A stretch of 64,000 bases of DNA from Ceratothoa steindachneri (lineage: Eukaryota; Arthropoda; Malacostraca; Isopoda; Cymothoidae): assembly GCA_963969495.1 (NCBI GenBank), contig OZ018318.1, positions 97,183,413-97,247,412 of the forward strand. Direction: 5' to 3'. How positions within the stretch are numbered: position 1 is the first letter of the stretch; each line of letters opens with the position of its first letter. The notes beneath the pieces are model-generated. The model searched no databases and was not told the DNA's origin. It saw only the letters and a list, made by a program, of their open reading frames with translations. Both the position numbers and the translations under genes were made by a program. Shown in pieces: positions 35,927-46,849 of the stretch.

Positions 35927-36659
35927 TAGCCTTGGGCAAAATCATGAGGCGGGGATGAAAAAGTAAAGAATATTAGTGAAACTCATTTATTGGATACTTG
36001 ACATAATACAAATAAACTTTTAGCGTATATTCTATCAATAATTAATATTTGATGTGTCCTACTTTTGCTTCTATAACCGCTTTAATTCGTTTTTGCATAT
36101 TGTGCTTAACTGCGTTTAACGTTTATTCCTATTTTTCAGTGATTATCCTATTGTAACTTACAAGCGGTAATTTTTTGTTACAATTTTTTCGAAGAAACAG
36201 ATTCTGGAAGCACAAAGAGCTTAAATCACTGCATTGTCCAGAGAGGGATTATCCCAAGTCAAAATTGCAAAAAAAATTGAAGCTCGAGAAACGGTGTTCA
36301 AACAACTGTTATAAGGTACAGTGAGACCAATTCTTTGAAAACCCGTGATGGACAAGGTCGCCAAAGGTGTACAACTCCGAAGGAAGAGAAGTTGCTGAAA
36401 AGGACATCTCTTGTTGATAGGAAAATAGGCCGTCTTTGATCTAGCTGGTGAGTTTCTGGCAGCAACTAACAAATTGATATCAAGACGCACAGTGAGAAAA
36501 TAGTTATTAAAAGCTGTGCTCAAAAGACGAAAGGCTAGAATGAAACCGTGGCTGTCTTAGGTGAATGAGAAGAAGCGATTGTCTTGGGCAAAAGAGAATG
36601 AAGATTGGACTGATGATGATTGGGCTAAAGTTGTTTGTTCTAATGAAAGCAGCTTTGGG

Positions 36660-36754
36660 GTAGGTTCTCCACATAAGTTTTCAACAATTTATTACGCTTG
36701 TGAATTTTTTTATTGTATGCCAAAATGATCAGTAAAAGTTGCATTTCCCCTTAG
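36660..36754 (+). other. probable 95-bp intron in the Tc1-like transposase
   Basis: Starts GTAGGTT and ends TTTCCCCTTAG. It is phase 0, lying between the codon for Gly of SSFG and Ile of ILGTPG. Removal restores the usual spacing of this part of Tc1-type transposases. Introns in Tc1/mariner transposase genes are known, for example in nematode Tc1 and Tc3. Confidence 0.65.
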
Positions 36755-36982
36755 ATCTTAGGAACTCCTGGAGCTGATTATGTTCATCAAAGCGTTGGCG
36801 AACCTTTTGTTGCTAAATTTATTTTCTCAACAGTCAAATTTGAAGGTGGCACTGTAATGGTTTGGGGGTGCATTTTGTCATCAGGTCCAGGCTTTTTGTT
36901 CACTTGTATGAATTCCAACACTTACACCACCATGTTAGACCACGATTATTAAACTTCCTTAGGTAAAATTTTCAATGATGAC

Positions 36983-38167
36983 TGTCAGAGATCACAGAGA
37001 GATATACAGAAAGAGAGAGAGAAGGACACGCGCCGCCTAGCTCTTCAATAGAGAGAGAGACAACAGGCACCTTGTCAACCCTTTTTGTCTGCGCTAATGG
37101 AGGTGCGAAATTATGAGGTGGCGTGAGACGCCACGAGGAACTGAAATACCGTAATGAAAGATAGGTGCGTACAATGTGAAAGCCAGAGGGTCCCATCTGA
37201 AGTCGGACAAAGTTTGCCTAGCCGGCTTAAGAACCTTCTTGTCCTCGCGCTAAAAGGCCTATTCTATTATCGTCTGCCGATGCGTCTGACCCTAGAACCC
37301 TCACCTTCAGACAGAGGATGCTAAAACCCCATTCGACGCGTATAAATCCTCCGGTGACAGAGTTGGAAGGCAGTATCCGCAGTATTCGCCTTCCTCCCTG
37401 CCCCGTCATTATGGGCCGGGTATCCGTCGTCCTTCTTGCCCCGTCAGTATCGCTAAGTATTGCTTTTCTCCCTGCTTCGTCATTATCCTCTCCCGCTCCC
37501 GCCGTACCAGCTATTCACGGGCCGTTAGACTCTGCATAATTCTCGCAGAATCCCTCAAGCTCGCGCTATTCTCGTTAAATCATGTGAGTTTATCTTCACC
37601 CGCTTTCCCCGCTCCTCGAACGCAGCGCGCTCGATCTCTTTTCGTGTGAGTTGAAAGCAAGATTTAAGTTCACTCCAATAATAGCAACTCTCCTGTGCAA
37701 GTGCTCTCTCTTTCTCCCGTATAAGCCTCATCATCGGATTAGTTAGGTTCAAGCTCGTTCAAGCGTCCTTCGCTCAATATTGTCCGTTTGTTTGTACGGT
37801 AAATGTCCTCGCCACCTCTCACTTCCCCCCTTAGCTGCTAAAGACCAGTGTAAATCTAGTATCTGTATAGCTCATTCTAAATGTCCCTTTAATCTTGAAA
37901 CATAATATTGATTTGCATAGTAGTAATGTAATTTTTTACCAGCTTTGCTGTTATTCCGGAAATCCAAAATAGTCGACTACTGGCCAACCTAATTTCAGCT
38001 AATTTTCACTCTGCTTATATTGTAAACTTACCAAGCACTTATAAAGCAGAAAGGGTGAACTTGACCCTATTCTAAAACATCTATACTAAACTGGTGTAAG
38101 GTGTGTAGGGTTAACCTGCGACATCTATATTAATCTGGTGTAAGGCGTGCGGGGTTAACCTACGATA
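36983..38167 (+). repeat. solo-LTR-like insertion with 5-bp target duplication
   Basis: 1185 bp flanked by ATGAC on both sides (36978-36982 and 38168-38172). It begins TGTCAGAG and ends CTACGATA. A tandem repeat just inside the end gives CTGCGACA at the same place in its first unit (about 38117-38124), suggesting the original end was CA. No protein domains are visible, so it is best read as a solo LTR left by recombination between two LTRs. Family unknown. Confidence 0.8.
38072..38167. repeat. ~46-bp tandem repeat at the end of the solo LTR
   Basis: Two units, each with CATCTATA, CTGGTGTAAGG and GGGTTAACCT, lie side by side up to the right edge of the LTR. Confidence 0.8.
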
Positions 38168-38649
38168 ATGACATACCAGATGGTGTAATCTTCTAACAAG
38201 ACAATGTTCCATGTCACGCATCTAGAATCTCAAAGAGTTGGTTTGAAAAGAAAGGGATGACGTTGATTAGACAGTCCCCTCAATCTAGAGACCTCAACCC
38301 CAATGAACATTTGTGGTCACAATTGGGGACAAGACTGAGGGAATATAAATATTCCTCAAAAAGTGAATTACGAGCTAAAATTCATGAGGATTGGTGAAAA
38401 ATTGAGCCATCCACCTGTGCAAACTTAGTCTCAAGTATGCAAAAATACAAAAAAGCGGTTGTAAAAGCAAAGGAAGGAGACATTAAATATTAATTATATA
38501 TGTACGCAAAATTATTTGTATTATGTCAAGTATGAAATAAATGATTTTCAATCATATTCACCTTTTCATATCGCCCCTATAATTTTGGCCAAGGCTCTAT
38601 AACTATTATTTGTATATATACATTATTCAAAACTCTAGATTATACAGTG

Positions 38650-38800
38650 TTTAAGCTAAGATTTACTGAAAAGTTAGGAGTCTTATTTGGTAGCCAGCCT
38701 TCAAAGTAATTGGAAAGGAAATTATGACAGGAGCTGCCAAGTGTAGGCCATGAATGGTCTCTTGCAGTCTCCTTCTTTTCTTATGTTCTTATGTTCTTAA
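38650..38800 (+). mobile_element. possible LINE 3' tail fragment
   Basis: A stretch with AGGAGCTGCCAAGTGTAGGC and GAATGGTCTCTTGCAGTCTC ends in repeated TTCTTATG units (38775-38797). Short terminal repeats of this type are typical of CR1/L2-like LINE 3' ends. No coding part is attached. Confidence 0.45.
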
Positions 38801-41569
38801 AACACGATTTCACTAGTTAAGATACACGGCTCCTTCTCTATATATTCATTAATTTTTCGACATTCAGACGTGATATTTTTTTATTGCGGGATTATGGTAG
38901 ATTTCGTCTCAGATATGTTTTTCGTTTATATTTTTTGGTCTCATATCTTTTCTGATCTCAAGATTGACATGTTATTTCTCAATCACATCTCCTGATTGAG
39001 ACACGTCAATTCTTGAAAAAGCACTTTCTCTTTTGAAAGTAATTTTCTTAATTACTCGTATAATGCTTAATAACTGTTTAAAAAAGCACCGCAAATGTTA
39101 CCTTTCTTAGTGAATTCTGGCTACGATTCTGACCGTTTAAATATGAATAAACCTGGAATAATTCATTAAACTCACAACTCCTTTGTATGTAAACTACAAA
39201 GGTTATCTCAATGTTTCTTATATAAATAAAGTTAATGTGTTCTGCAGTTCATTCATTTGCCTCAGGAGAGTTTGTTTTGTAAACCTCCATCTCTATTAAT
39301 CGCTTGGAAATCAAAGATTAATTGTGGGAACTCTTTTGGATCGCGAAGTTTTTTTCTTGATGGTTGACTGCTTCATCGAATTTCCAATTCTCTTCTGTCG
39401 TTGCCGAGAGATTTATTTATTCTCTTTTATGCTATTTTCAATTTAAACTCTAAAGTCTGCATAAGATTGGCTTTTAATATATGAGATATGATTAATTTAT
39501 GACTTGTTTAAAAGATTTTCCAGTAAAATTGATTTAGTCGAAGCGATCTCGGCTGAATATCCTGGAGATAAGTTTGGGATGAAAGTAAAAAGCTTTTCTA
39601 TTAATAGGTAATGAGACGATTAAGAGAAATCTTATTAGGATTGGAATTTGGTTACTTCATGCAGAAAACAAATTAGTTTGTGGAATTAAGCGGTTACCAA
39701 ACCCATTTTAACCAAGAAATGGGACCAGAATTAATATAGTAGTATTGTTTCACACTTACATATGAACATATGTACATATGTCTTTCATGTCTCTTTAAGG
39801 TTAAGTTTCAAGAGAGATATGATCATCCCTGTTCTTTTTTTTGCCTAAATCTATAAAGTTTGCCATGTGTGTCCACTTTTTCTCATTAATAGATGTGATT
39901 CAAATTATATTGAGTGAATATCTATTCTATTGTTTGTTCTTTACATAATTATGTTCGAAGTGGAGTTTTGTGCAGTTGGTTGCCTACAAAGTCTACTCCT
40001 TTTTTTCCCCTATTAATACAATAAAGTAAAACGAATGAGTATATCTCAACCAAAGATTAAAGCAAACTTGTATAGCATGTAGAGTTAAATAGGAAAATTG
40101 ATTGTAGTAATATTAAGAATGTCAGTACTTCATCTCACATCACTAACATTCCTAACACTGTTGCACAGAAATGTCAACTCCGATTTAGGTGTATGATATT
40201 TTTCTATATTTTTCCTCTTGGTTAGATTATAAAGGTTAGCTTAATTTATAAATTTGAGAGGAGTTGAGTAATTTGTTATATTTACTTATAAAGTTAACAA
40301 AGTAGGATTGCCTGTAATGGTTGTTCGCTAAGTAAGCTCAGTAAGCGTACTAACACACTTTTTGCTTATTGATCTCTCGAAAGGTTGCAGTACACTCCTC
40401 GCCTTTTTAGTTATTTACCTTCCAAACATTTAAATTTTGTTCCAATTTGACCATTGAGTGTAAGAAACTCTCTTTTGAAATTCTATATCACTATATTATT
40501 TTAATAATTATATGCTATAAAGGGAAGAGTCTTTATGGTGACCAGAATCCACTTCAATGCCAAGAGAGTTCTTTTAAAGAGAATTCCAGGACTGAAACAT
40601 TTTTATTGTCATATGGATGCTGAAAAGGCCCCTCACAAACCACAGCAAAATGCACAATCTTGTAAGAACTTAGAAATAAAAACAAAATCCAGAGGTCTTC
40701 TCTCTTCTCACCAGAATAGAATTGAGAGTCTCCATCATACCGAATTGTCAAGTGGTATAATTGGCTTTCTATTATACAAATGGGAAGACACCCTGAGGTC
40801 ATGTCGGTGAGTGATATCTTTAGCATGCAGCTTGTGCTCTGAGCATTGAAGGCTGGTATGCATTGAACTCAGTACTAATGAATAGGTGAGTGAATTGAGT
40901 TGGTAGATTAAATAGGGATGTATAGTTCGATGAGGTTATTGTGAATAAGAGGAGGATTTATGTATAGGCTTAGGAGGTAAAATTACGTGTCATTAACTTT
41001 AGTTCTAATAGATTGAATTGTCAGGGTTTGATCAATGTGTAGAAGTAATTTGGTGTGGAATTTTGTGTTTATAAAAGAAGTTGAATTGTGGACCAATGAG
41101 TTGAGTCCCTCGGGTTTGTGTGCTGGCATGAGAGGTATGTATAGGTGGACGAGAAAATGTTGGTTTCGAAGCCTGCGGATAATAATAGCAGGGGAATCTT
41201 CTTTTGAAAAAGGAGGAAATGTGACGAGGAGAGGATTGATAGTTGGTTTGGAACCAATTTGGACCTCTTTCGGCTTTGAAAAGGAAGTGATGTTCCATCT
41301 AGGTTTAAGGTGTCGAAATCAGAGAGAGAAGTGAGGGCTTTTGCAGCGTCCCTTGGTATGCGATATCGGCCCAACAATGCAAGGCGGTAGGTATTTTTGT
41401 AAAATACAAATATAAAATTCGCCTTCAATTTCAATGGCGTCGCTAATCTGAAGAATCAATTTAAACCTTGTAGAACTCATACAAGGGCCTCAGTATTTAT
41501 TACAAAGGAAAGGCTTGAATTAAATTTTACACAATACACGAATGTGAAGATGTCTTTCAGGGTGAAAAG
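38801..41569. other. no supported gene
   Basis: Mostly AT-rich. Open frames at 40535-40810 (plus, 91 codons) and 41069-41434 (minus, 121 codons) match no family I recognise. The latter lies directly downstream of a gypsy-type integrase and may be decayed element sequence. Confidence 0.45.
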
Positions 41570-42075
41570 GGATGGTAAAGAGGGGCTTGACCATGAGCAG
41601 TTTTCCTACCTGCTCCATCAAATGGGGGGTAAACTAACAGCCACGATCTGACAAAATCTCTTTAGGTAATCAAACACGGGCAAAGATGGAGATAATGGTT
41701 TCGACATATGAAATGCTGTCAATCTTTTTGAGGGCGACAGCGTTAGAGAAACGGGTATCAAAATCGACCAGAGTGAGGATATAATTGTGGCATCCATTAC
41801 ATGGTGGGTGGATTGGACCAACTACTTCGATAGCCACTCGGAAGAAGGGTTTCGAAATTACAGGTCCCTTCTCTAATGGGGCCAGCTTGACTCGCCCCTT
41901 ATTCACCGTCTTCTTGCATATTTCGCATGAACGACAGGAACAGAGAATTTGCTCCGATGCTCCACACCAATATAAATATTTAAAGATCCATTTGGCGGTC
42001 TTTGTGTGGCTGAAGTAAGCAGAGAAAAGGCTGTCGTGTGCGGTTTTTAGGATAATGCTAACATGTCAACGAAGG
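41570..42075 (-). pseudogene. Gmr1/gypsy-type integrase fragment
   Basis: The zinc-binding region reads LKTAHDSLFSAYFSHTKTAK then CRSCEICKKT. The core follows at 41906 with KGRVKLAPLEKGPVISKPFF, AIEVVGPIHPPCNG, YILTLVDFDTRFSNAVAL and, after a frame change near 41670, PKEILSDRGC and LMEQVGKLLMVKPLFT. The first catalytic Asp of the family is Glu here (AIEVVGP, codon 41826-41828). SDRG supplies the second. The third acidic residue is lost where homology ends near 41560. There is a stop immediately after SDRGC. Not functional. Confidence 0.85.
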
Positions 42076-42153
42076 TAGCATAATGCCTGAGAGTCTGTCG
42101 GATCCCGGGGGAGCATACACGCTAGAGTAAATTATTCTTAACGCGGAAGGAAA

Positions 42154-42902
42154 TCAATTTAGCACCTCTAATGGATTCTTGAGTTTTGTTTTGGGCCTTA
42201 GTTCACTGAAGGCATATGCGTCAACCTCTTCTATGCACGCTTCAAAGCTGGTGCATCTTCTACCCTTGATAAATGACTGGATATCGGATGCAAGCGATGC
42301 CAGAAATTGGTCCTTCAGGATGAAATCAATCATAGCATCGTAATCCTGGGGGCGATTTTGAGGCATCCAACTAGAAATTAAGGTGCCTTTTTAAGGTGTA
42401 CCAGAATTGTCTAAATGTTTAATTGGGTTTGATTCGGCACTGCCAGAACTTAACACAAAAAAAAATAAATCTGTAGTCATGATATAGAAAGTGAGTAGCT
42501 CGGCCTTTAACGTAGAATAGTCAACTGTTGTCTCGGCTAGGAAGAAAATAAAAATTGCCGCAGCTGGGTGTTCAAAAGTGACAACAATTTACCTAAACCA
42601 TTCGATTCTATATCCCCATAGTTTACCTCGAAGATCTTCTCGAAATGAGTCAAGTACAAGGCAAAGTCTTGCCCTTCTTTAAACACAAGCAGCTTTACGG
42701 ATGCAGGTTTTTGGGTTCAAGGCCTCGAAGTGATGGATACGGCCTCATTTCTCGTACTCGTCATCTCTACTTCATGTACTCGAATTCTCTCTCTTTCTTC
42801 TATTTTTTCTCTTCCTCTTTCTTTCCTTTCTCTGTCTCTTTCTCTTCTTTCTTCTCTCGCCGTACCCTCTTCTTTCTTAATGTAGGACATCAGATCTTTC
42901 AT
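42154..42902 (-). pseudogene. gag of the second Gmr1-like element
   Basis: Starts MKDLMSYIKKEEGTAREERR with a long Arg/Glu-rich, probably helical region to about 42720. Broken frames follow, with a residual gag-like stretch. The last open part, 42366-42154, reads MPQNRPQDYDAMIDFILKDQ, then FLASLASDIQSFIKG and SFEACIEEVDAYAF, like the C-terminal helical capsid region of gypsy-type gag. Gag would form the particle that holds the element RNA. Frame changes near 42720, 42680 and 42400 kill it. The assignment rests on position and style, not on a diagnostic motif. Confidence 0.65.
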
Positions 42903-43200
42903 CGTTAGACCAAGAGATTCTCCTCGTGCTTTGAAAATCTCGAACTACGAGTAGATGTCTTGCCGGTTCGAAGAAAAAACACACGCCCACAACCAAAGAT
43001 TTAGCGGCTTTTTCGAACCCGAATTTTATGCACTGATAAGCAACACGAAAGTGCAAAAATGGGTTTAACGAGACTTCAAGATACGCCTCCCCTTTAAAAA
43101 CATGCAAAAGAACTCGCTTACTTCCCACGATGCGAACCACGCGATTGGCGAACAAGCCCTGCTGTTGACCCTTTATCGCACGTCAAATACCACTGAAAAA

Positions 43201-44570
43201 TACAATGTTTAAATTTTGAAAATGGTAGAGAGAGAATAGATAATATTCTGCTTGGCGAATTAGTGAATAACAATCACAATAAACATCGCAATTAAATTTA
43301 AATATATATCAATCGTGTATCTAACATTTGCAAGTAATTTCGTAAAAAAATTATTGTTTCCTTCATATCCTAAAACCACCTATTTTAGAAGACCTTTTAT
43401 AAACATGCAACCAGTTTATAATGAAAGTATATATATATAATATGTCGTAGGATCAGATAGTCCTCCCTAAATTTTGCTGCCCTCCCTTGACGTGGAGGAA
43501 TGAGGCGACAAACAAATATAGTGAAATGTCTCCCTCTTAAATGCTTGGGAATTAAAGACGAGTGCAAACTCTACTATTGGCCGACTTTGATACTATTTCA
43601 ATAGGCTTTGAAGAGCAGTGATAAGATACAAACTACCGAAACAAAATAATATTTAATACTATATAAACAACAAATGAGATTAAGAAGAATGTTGCACTTT
43701 AACAATCACGTTAATCGTTCGACAAATGAAAATTGAATTGAATTTCCAAAGAATGATATTGTCTGAGCCGTACAAGAAGCAATAATTTCCCGAGAGAGGT
43801 CGGGAGGCGACTATAAAGTGATTCTTGCGGTCGGGGATCGTCACGGCTCTTCGATGATGAAAAAGAAAATGTAATGGTTTACGATTTTCTGGGATAAACG
43901 TCGAGTAGTCGCTCGGGGGAGTAGTTTTCTCGGGGAAGCGTAGCTAAGCGCGTTATTCTTGACTGAGTTTTTCTTCCTTGGCACCAGTCGTTGTGGCTTG
44001 AGAATTGTGCGTCATCCTAGGATAATTCCAATGACTTCTCAAGATGCTACTTATGTATTGTAAGAGTACTGCGTAAAAGTTGTGTGAATTTTGCTTGCGT
44101 GAAAGCGGTGTGGATACAGCTCGTCTCCCGAATTCTCTGAGAATACTTATTTAATCATTTCCGAGCTGTGAAGAAGAGATTTCGACTCTGTCCCAAAGAG
44201 CCAGTGGGAATGGTTTTAGCGCCATATCGCTAATTGGTGTCCTGGATCTATTTTGCCTTCGATATTGCTCTGGAAGTTTACCGAAAGGTTCCGATGGAAT
44301 TTTATTCGTTCTTAAGATACTTGGTTTCCCTTTATCTGCACGACTCGCTTTCTCTTTCAGTATGTAGTTCTGACAATAAGCATTATTATTTCTTATTATT
44401 GTAGGGAATTTTCCCTCTTTCGTTCTCTCCCCGATGAGACACTGAACGGTGACCGCAAAAATATCCGGGCTCAGCACCGGGGGTCAATCTAGTAACCACA
44501 GCACCTCGCCACTCGTCTCTATGAAAAGCCGAACGGTTAGTATAAATACTAAGCACTTGGGAAAAACGGG
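43201..44570. other. possible LTR/UTR material, no supported gene
   Basis: Upstream of the gag just described. 43201-43440 is AT-rich; 43440-44140 is GC-richer and could hold the 5' LTR of that element, but no second copy exists to define it. The minus-strand frame at 44477-44151 (108 codons) matches nothing I recognise. Confidence 0.35.
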
Positions 44571-44706
44571 GTAGAATACGTGAGTCGCCAAGCTACCAAG
44601 TCTCCAGCAATAGAGGCCGAGCTACCAAGACTGGAAAGGTAAAATACGTAAGTCGCCAGGCTAATAAGTCTTTAGCAAGAGAGGCCAGGATACCAAGACT
44701 GGAACT
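44571..44706. repeat. 68-bp tandem duplication
   Basis: GTAGAATACGTGAGTCGCCA at 44571 recurs at 44639 as GTAAAATACGTAAGTCGCCA. Both units end in TACCAAGACTGGAA. It lies about 25 bp after a TATAAATAC box (44540-44548), suggesting an LTR or promoter region. Confidence 0.85.
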
Positions 44707-45120
44707 AAGGGAACTAAGAAAAAGCTCATCCTCGAGCTAGTCCCTAGTTATCAAACCGAACTTTAAGTTCAATTGTTCAAGTTCAACTTACTCTCGCCAG
44801 AGAGACCCTGCCTATCCCGGTGCCTCCTAAAGCACCGTGATAGTTCTCGCACTCGAAGAATTAGCCTCCCCCCTGAATACCGTGTGGACCCCTATCTGCT
44901 ACACTCGCCAAAGTACCTGGTGACTGCCAAGTCATCCAGCCCACCTCCAACAATCTGGTCAAAGCACGTGTCAAAGGACCCACCAGATTCCTGTGGTGTC
45001 TGGGCTCATTGAGTTCAAGGTCAAACTCAAACCCGCTGCCAGAGCAACCAAGGTATTTAAACTCCAGTAGAGACAATTAGCCTATTTCTTTTATATTAAA
45101 GTGAGCATCGAGTTAGCCAA
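44707..45120. other. GC-richer, no supported gene
   Basis: Continues the texture of the preceding block (CTCGCCAGAGAGACC, CACGTGTCAAAGGACCCACC). No protein family on either strand. Probably part of the same LTR-like unit. Confidence 0.35.
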
Positions 45121-46849
45121 CATTAGAGGCTCAAGTTAATTTAAGTAATTATTTTGTATTTTAAATTCGTAGGATTTCTGTGGTTCATGTTTTCTCTGTA
45201 GTAAATTGATTAATTTGAAATATTTGTTTATTTTGGGGGAATTTCTGTACGTTTCGTTATATCCTTACGTGTTGAAGCGGCTCTTTCTTAAAAACAATAA
45301 AATTCGCACTCTTAGATCAAAGCAAACTACGACAAAAATTATTCTACGACATTTATTATTATTTAATATGATTTTTATATTTATTATTAGTATTTATTAT
45401 TCTATATTATTTATCATTATTTATTATTACGTATTTAATTATTTATTAAAATGAATAGTAATTATTAGTAGTATGTTTATTATTATTTGAATTATTATTT
45501 AATAATTTTATTTATCATTATTTATTATTATCATTACGACTACCTACTCAAACTTTTCACTTAATTTGAACGATCAGGAGTGTTTCGTCCTATACAAAGT
45601 TTGGTCTGGTAGCCATAATGTTTTGGCAGACTGCATGCCATCCTGGGATCACCTAGTACTAGGGTATGACAATATTAAGCGATCTCTCACCCTACTCGTT
45701 AGTGGAGCCGACATTATCTACTTTTCTTTATTACATACCCTCCTAGTCCTCCTCTACCTATGAGCCATAGTCGAGTGGCAGTGTAAACCGTGAGGTCCGT
45801 ACCTGGTGTGAAGCCGAAAGCCCGCTCCCTAGGAGATAATGAGGTCTGCTAATCTTTCTCCAGTATATATAAAAGATGCCTACGCCGGACTGTGGCGGAT
45901 TATTCGTAAATGATAACATTCTAAAATTTCTGATCCTCTGTAGAATTTTTTACTCACCTCCCAAGTCAGTGGGAGGTGAATATGTTGAATAAATATCAAT
46001 AATGGGACTGTGCATGGGGATCTGCCAACAAGCGTAGCCTCGCCCTCCATAGGTGCCGGGGAGGATGAATTAACACGAGACACCACATCGACCGGTAGAG
46101 AGGCTCCAATCTCACCAACCATATGCGGCTTAGGGCCTTCCCTTTTGTCATATTTTGCCTCCCACCCACCGAAAAGGAAGTACCCTATCGTGTGCTTTCT
46201 CAATGCCCCCTCTAACACTCTTCTATTGGAGAGGAGGCTTACTTTTCTCCTAGGGCTAAGAGTGTTGAGTTTTCCTTCAACATCTTCTGTAGTGTTGCAC
46301 ATGGACTACTCCATCTTTCAAAGAAGAGTAGGCAGGTGCCCAAAATCGATCCTTCCCTTTGGGAATGACTTTATAAGGCCAACTCTCTGAGGAAAGCAAG
46401 GAAATGCGAGGCGCGTCATGCCCCCTTCATTCCTGAACTCATGTATTTTTACATTATGGAGGACAGTGTGCCTCCCTCGTCTTTTTTCCAATAAAGGTGG
46501 TTTGATGGCCAGACAATTGTCTCCGAATGAAAAGACCTTAAATTGGATCCTTTATGCCTAGTGGCGAATGCGTCGTCGCCCTGAGGTCTTGAATGTGATG
46601 ACGTACTCTACCATGAAGTTTTGAAAGGAGTAAGTAGTTCACGAAGAAACCCGTGTCCTACTCCATTAATGACACCAACTTAGAGCTGGTGAAACAGCCC
46701 TGCATTTCTATCGAATCGTGGGCTTACAAGGTCAACGCACCTAAGCGTAGTTATGTGGCCGTCTTCCGTTCTTCCTAAAGCTGCCACCCGAAAGGAGTTT
46801 TTTCTAAGCAAGTCATTGGTATGGGTCTAAATACTATTCCTTCTAGAAC
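45121..46849. other. AT low complexity then unresolved, possibly LINE 5' part
   Basis: About 45330-45540 is an imperfect TTA/ATT low-complexity run. From 45560 to 46849 the sequence is GC-richer and leads into the LINE below, so it may hold its ORF1 or endonuclease. The frames at 46010-46390 (plus) and 45880-46302 (minus) show no motif I can identify. Confidence 0.4.

Larger units (their letters stand above)
36190..38493 (+). pseudogene. Tc1-like DD34E transposase, one probable intron, broken
   Basis: The N-terminal DNA-binding part is readable near 36195-36300 (KKQILEAQRA, then ITALSREGLSQVKIAKKI). Then come VNEKKRLSWAKENEDW (36560 on) and CSNESSFG, where the first catalytic Asp has become Asn (codon 36642-36644). 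A GT-AG segment at 36660-36754 interrupts the frame and, once removed, joins SSFG to ILGTPGADYVHQ in phase. VKFEGGTVMVWGCILSSGPG follows. The frame stops at the nested insertion and resumes after it with IPDGVIF, QDNVPCHAS (second Asp codon 38200-38202) and DLNPNEHLW (Glu codon 38305-38307), giving 34 intervening residues. It ends at 38491-38493. Further in-frame stops include those near 36228 and 38194. Not functional. Confidence 0.9.
35927..38599 (+). mobile_element. Tc1-like DNA transposon with nested LTR insertion
   Basis: The left end reads TAGCCTTGGGCAAAATCATG and the inverted right end reads TAGAGCCTTGGCCAAAATTA. The likeness continues inward for about 45 bp (GGCGGGGATGAAAAAG against GGGCGATATGAAAAGG). 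TA lies outside both ends. Between them is a single transposase gene on the plus strand with many stops. A 1185-bp insertion occupies 36983-38167; without it the transposon is about 1.48 kb, normal for Tc1 relatives. Confidence 0.9.
41570..43200 (-). mobile_element. second Gmr1-like retrotransposon, internally deleted
   Basis: Read from high to low coordinate: an untranslated leader (about 43200-42903), gag (42902-42154), then almost at once the integrase finger and core (42075-41570). Protease is absent between gag and integrase, and no RT is visible below 41570. Its integrase resembles that of the 26560-31636 element, in the HTKTAKWIFKYLYW and KGRVKLAPLEK regions, so both belong to one lineage. 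LTRs could not be defined. Confidence 0.75.

Noticed and set aside
36221..36523. 100-codon minus-strand open frame
   Set aside because: It is antisense to the Tc1-like transposase, whose sense frame is clearly recognisable.
42645..42908. Plus-strand open frame rich in Phe and Ser
   Set aside because: Antisense of the Arg/Glu-rich gag region.
45880..46302. 140-codon minus-strand open frame
   Set aside because: No motif. It overlaps a plus-strand frame of similar length upstream of a plus-strand LINE. Not enough to call a gene.
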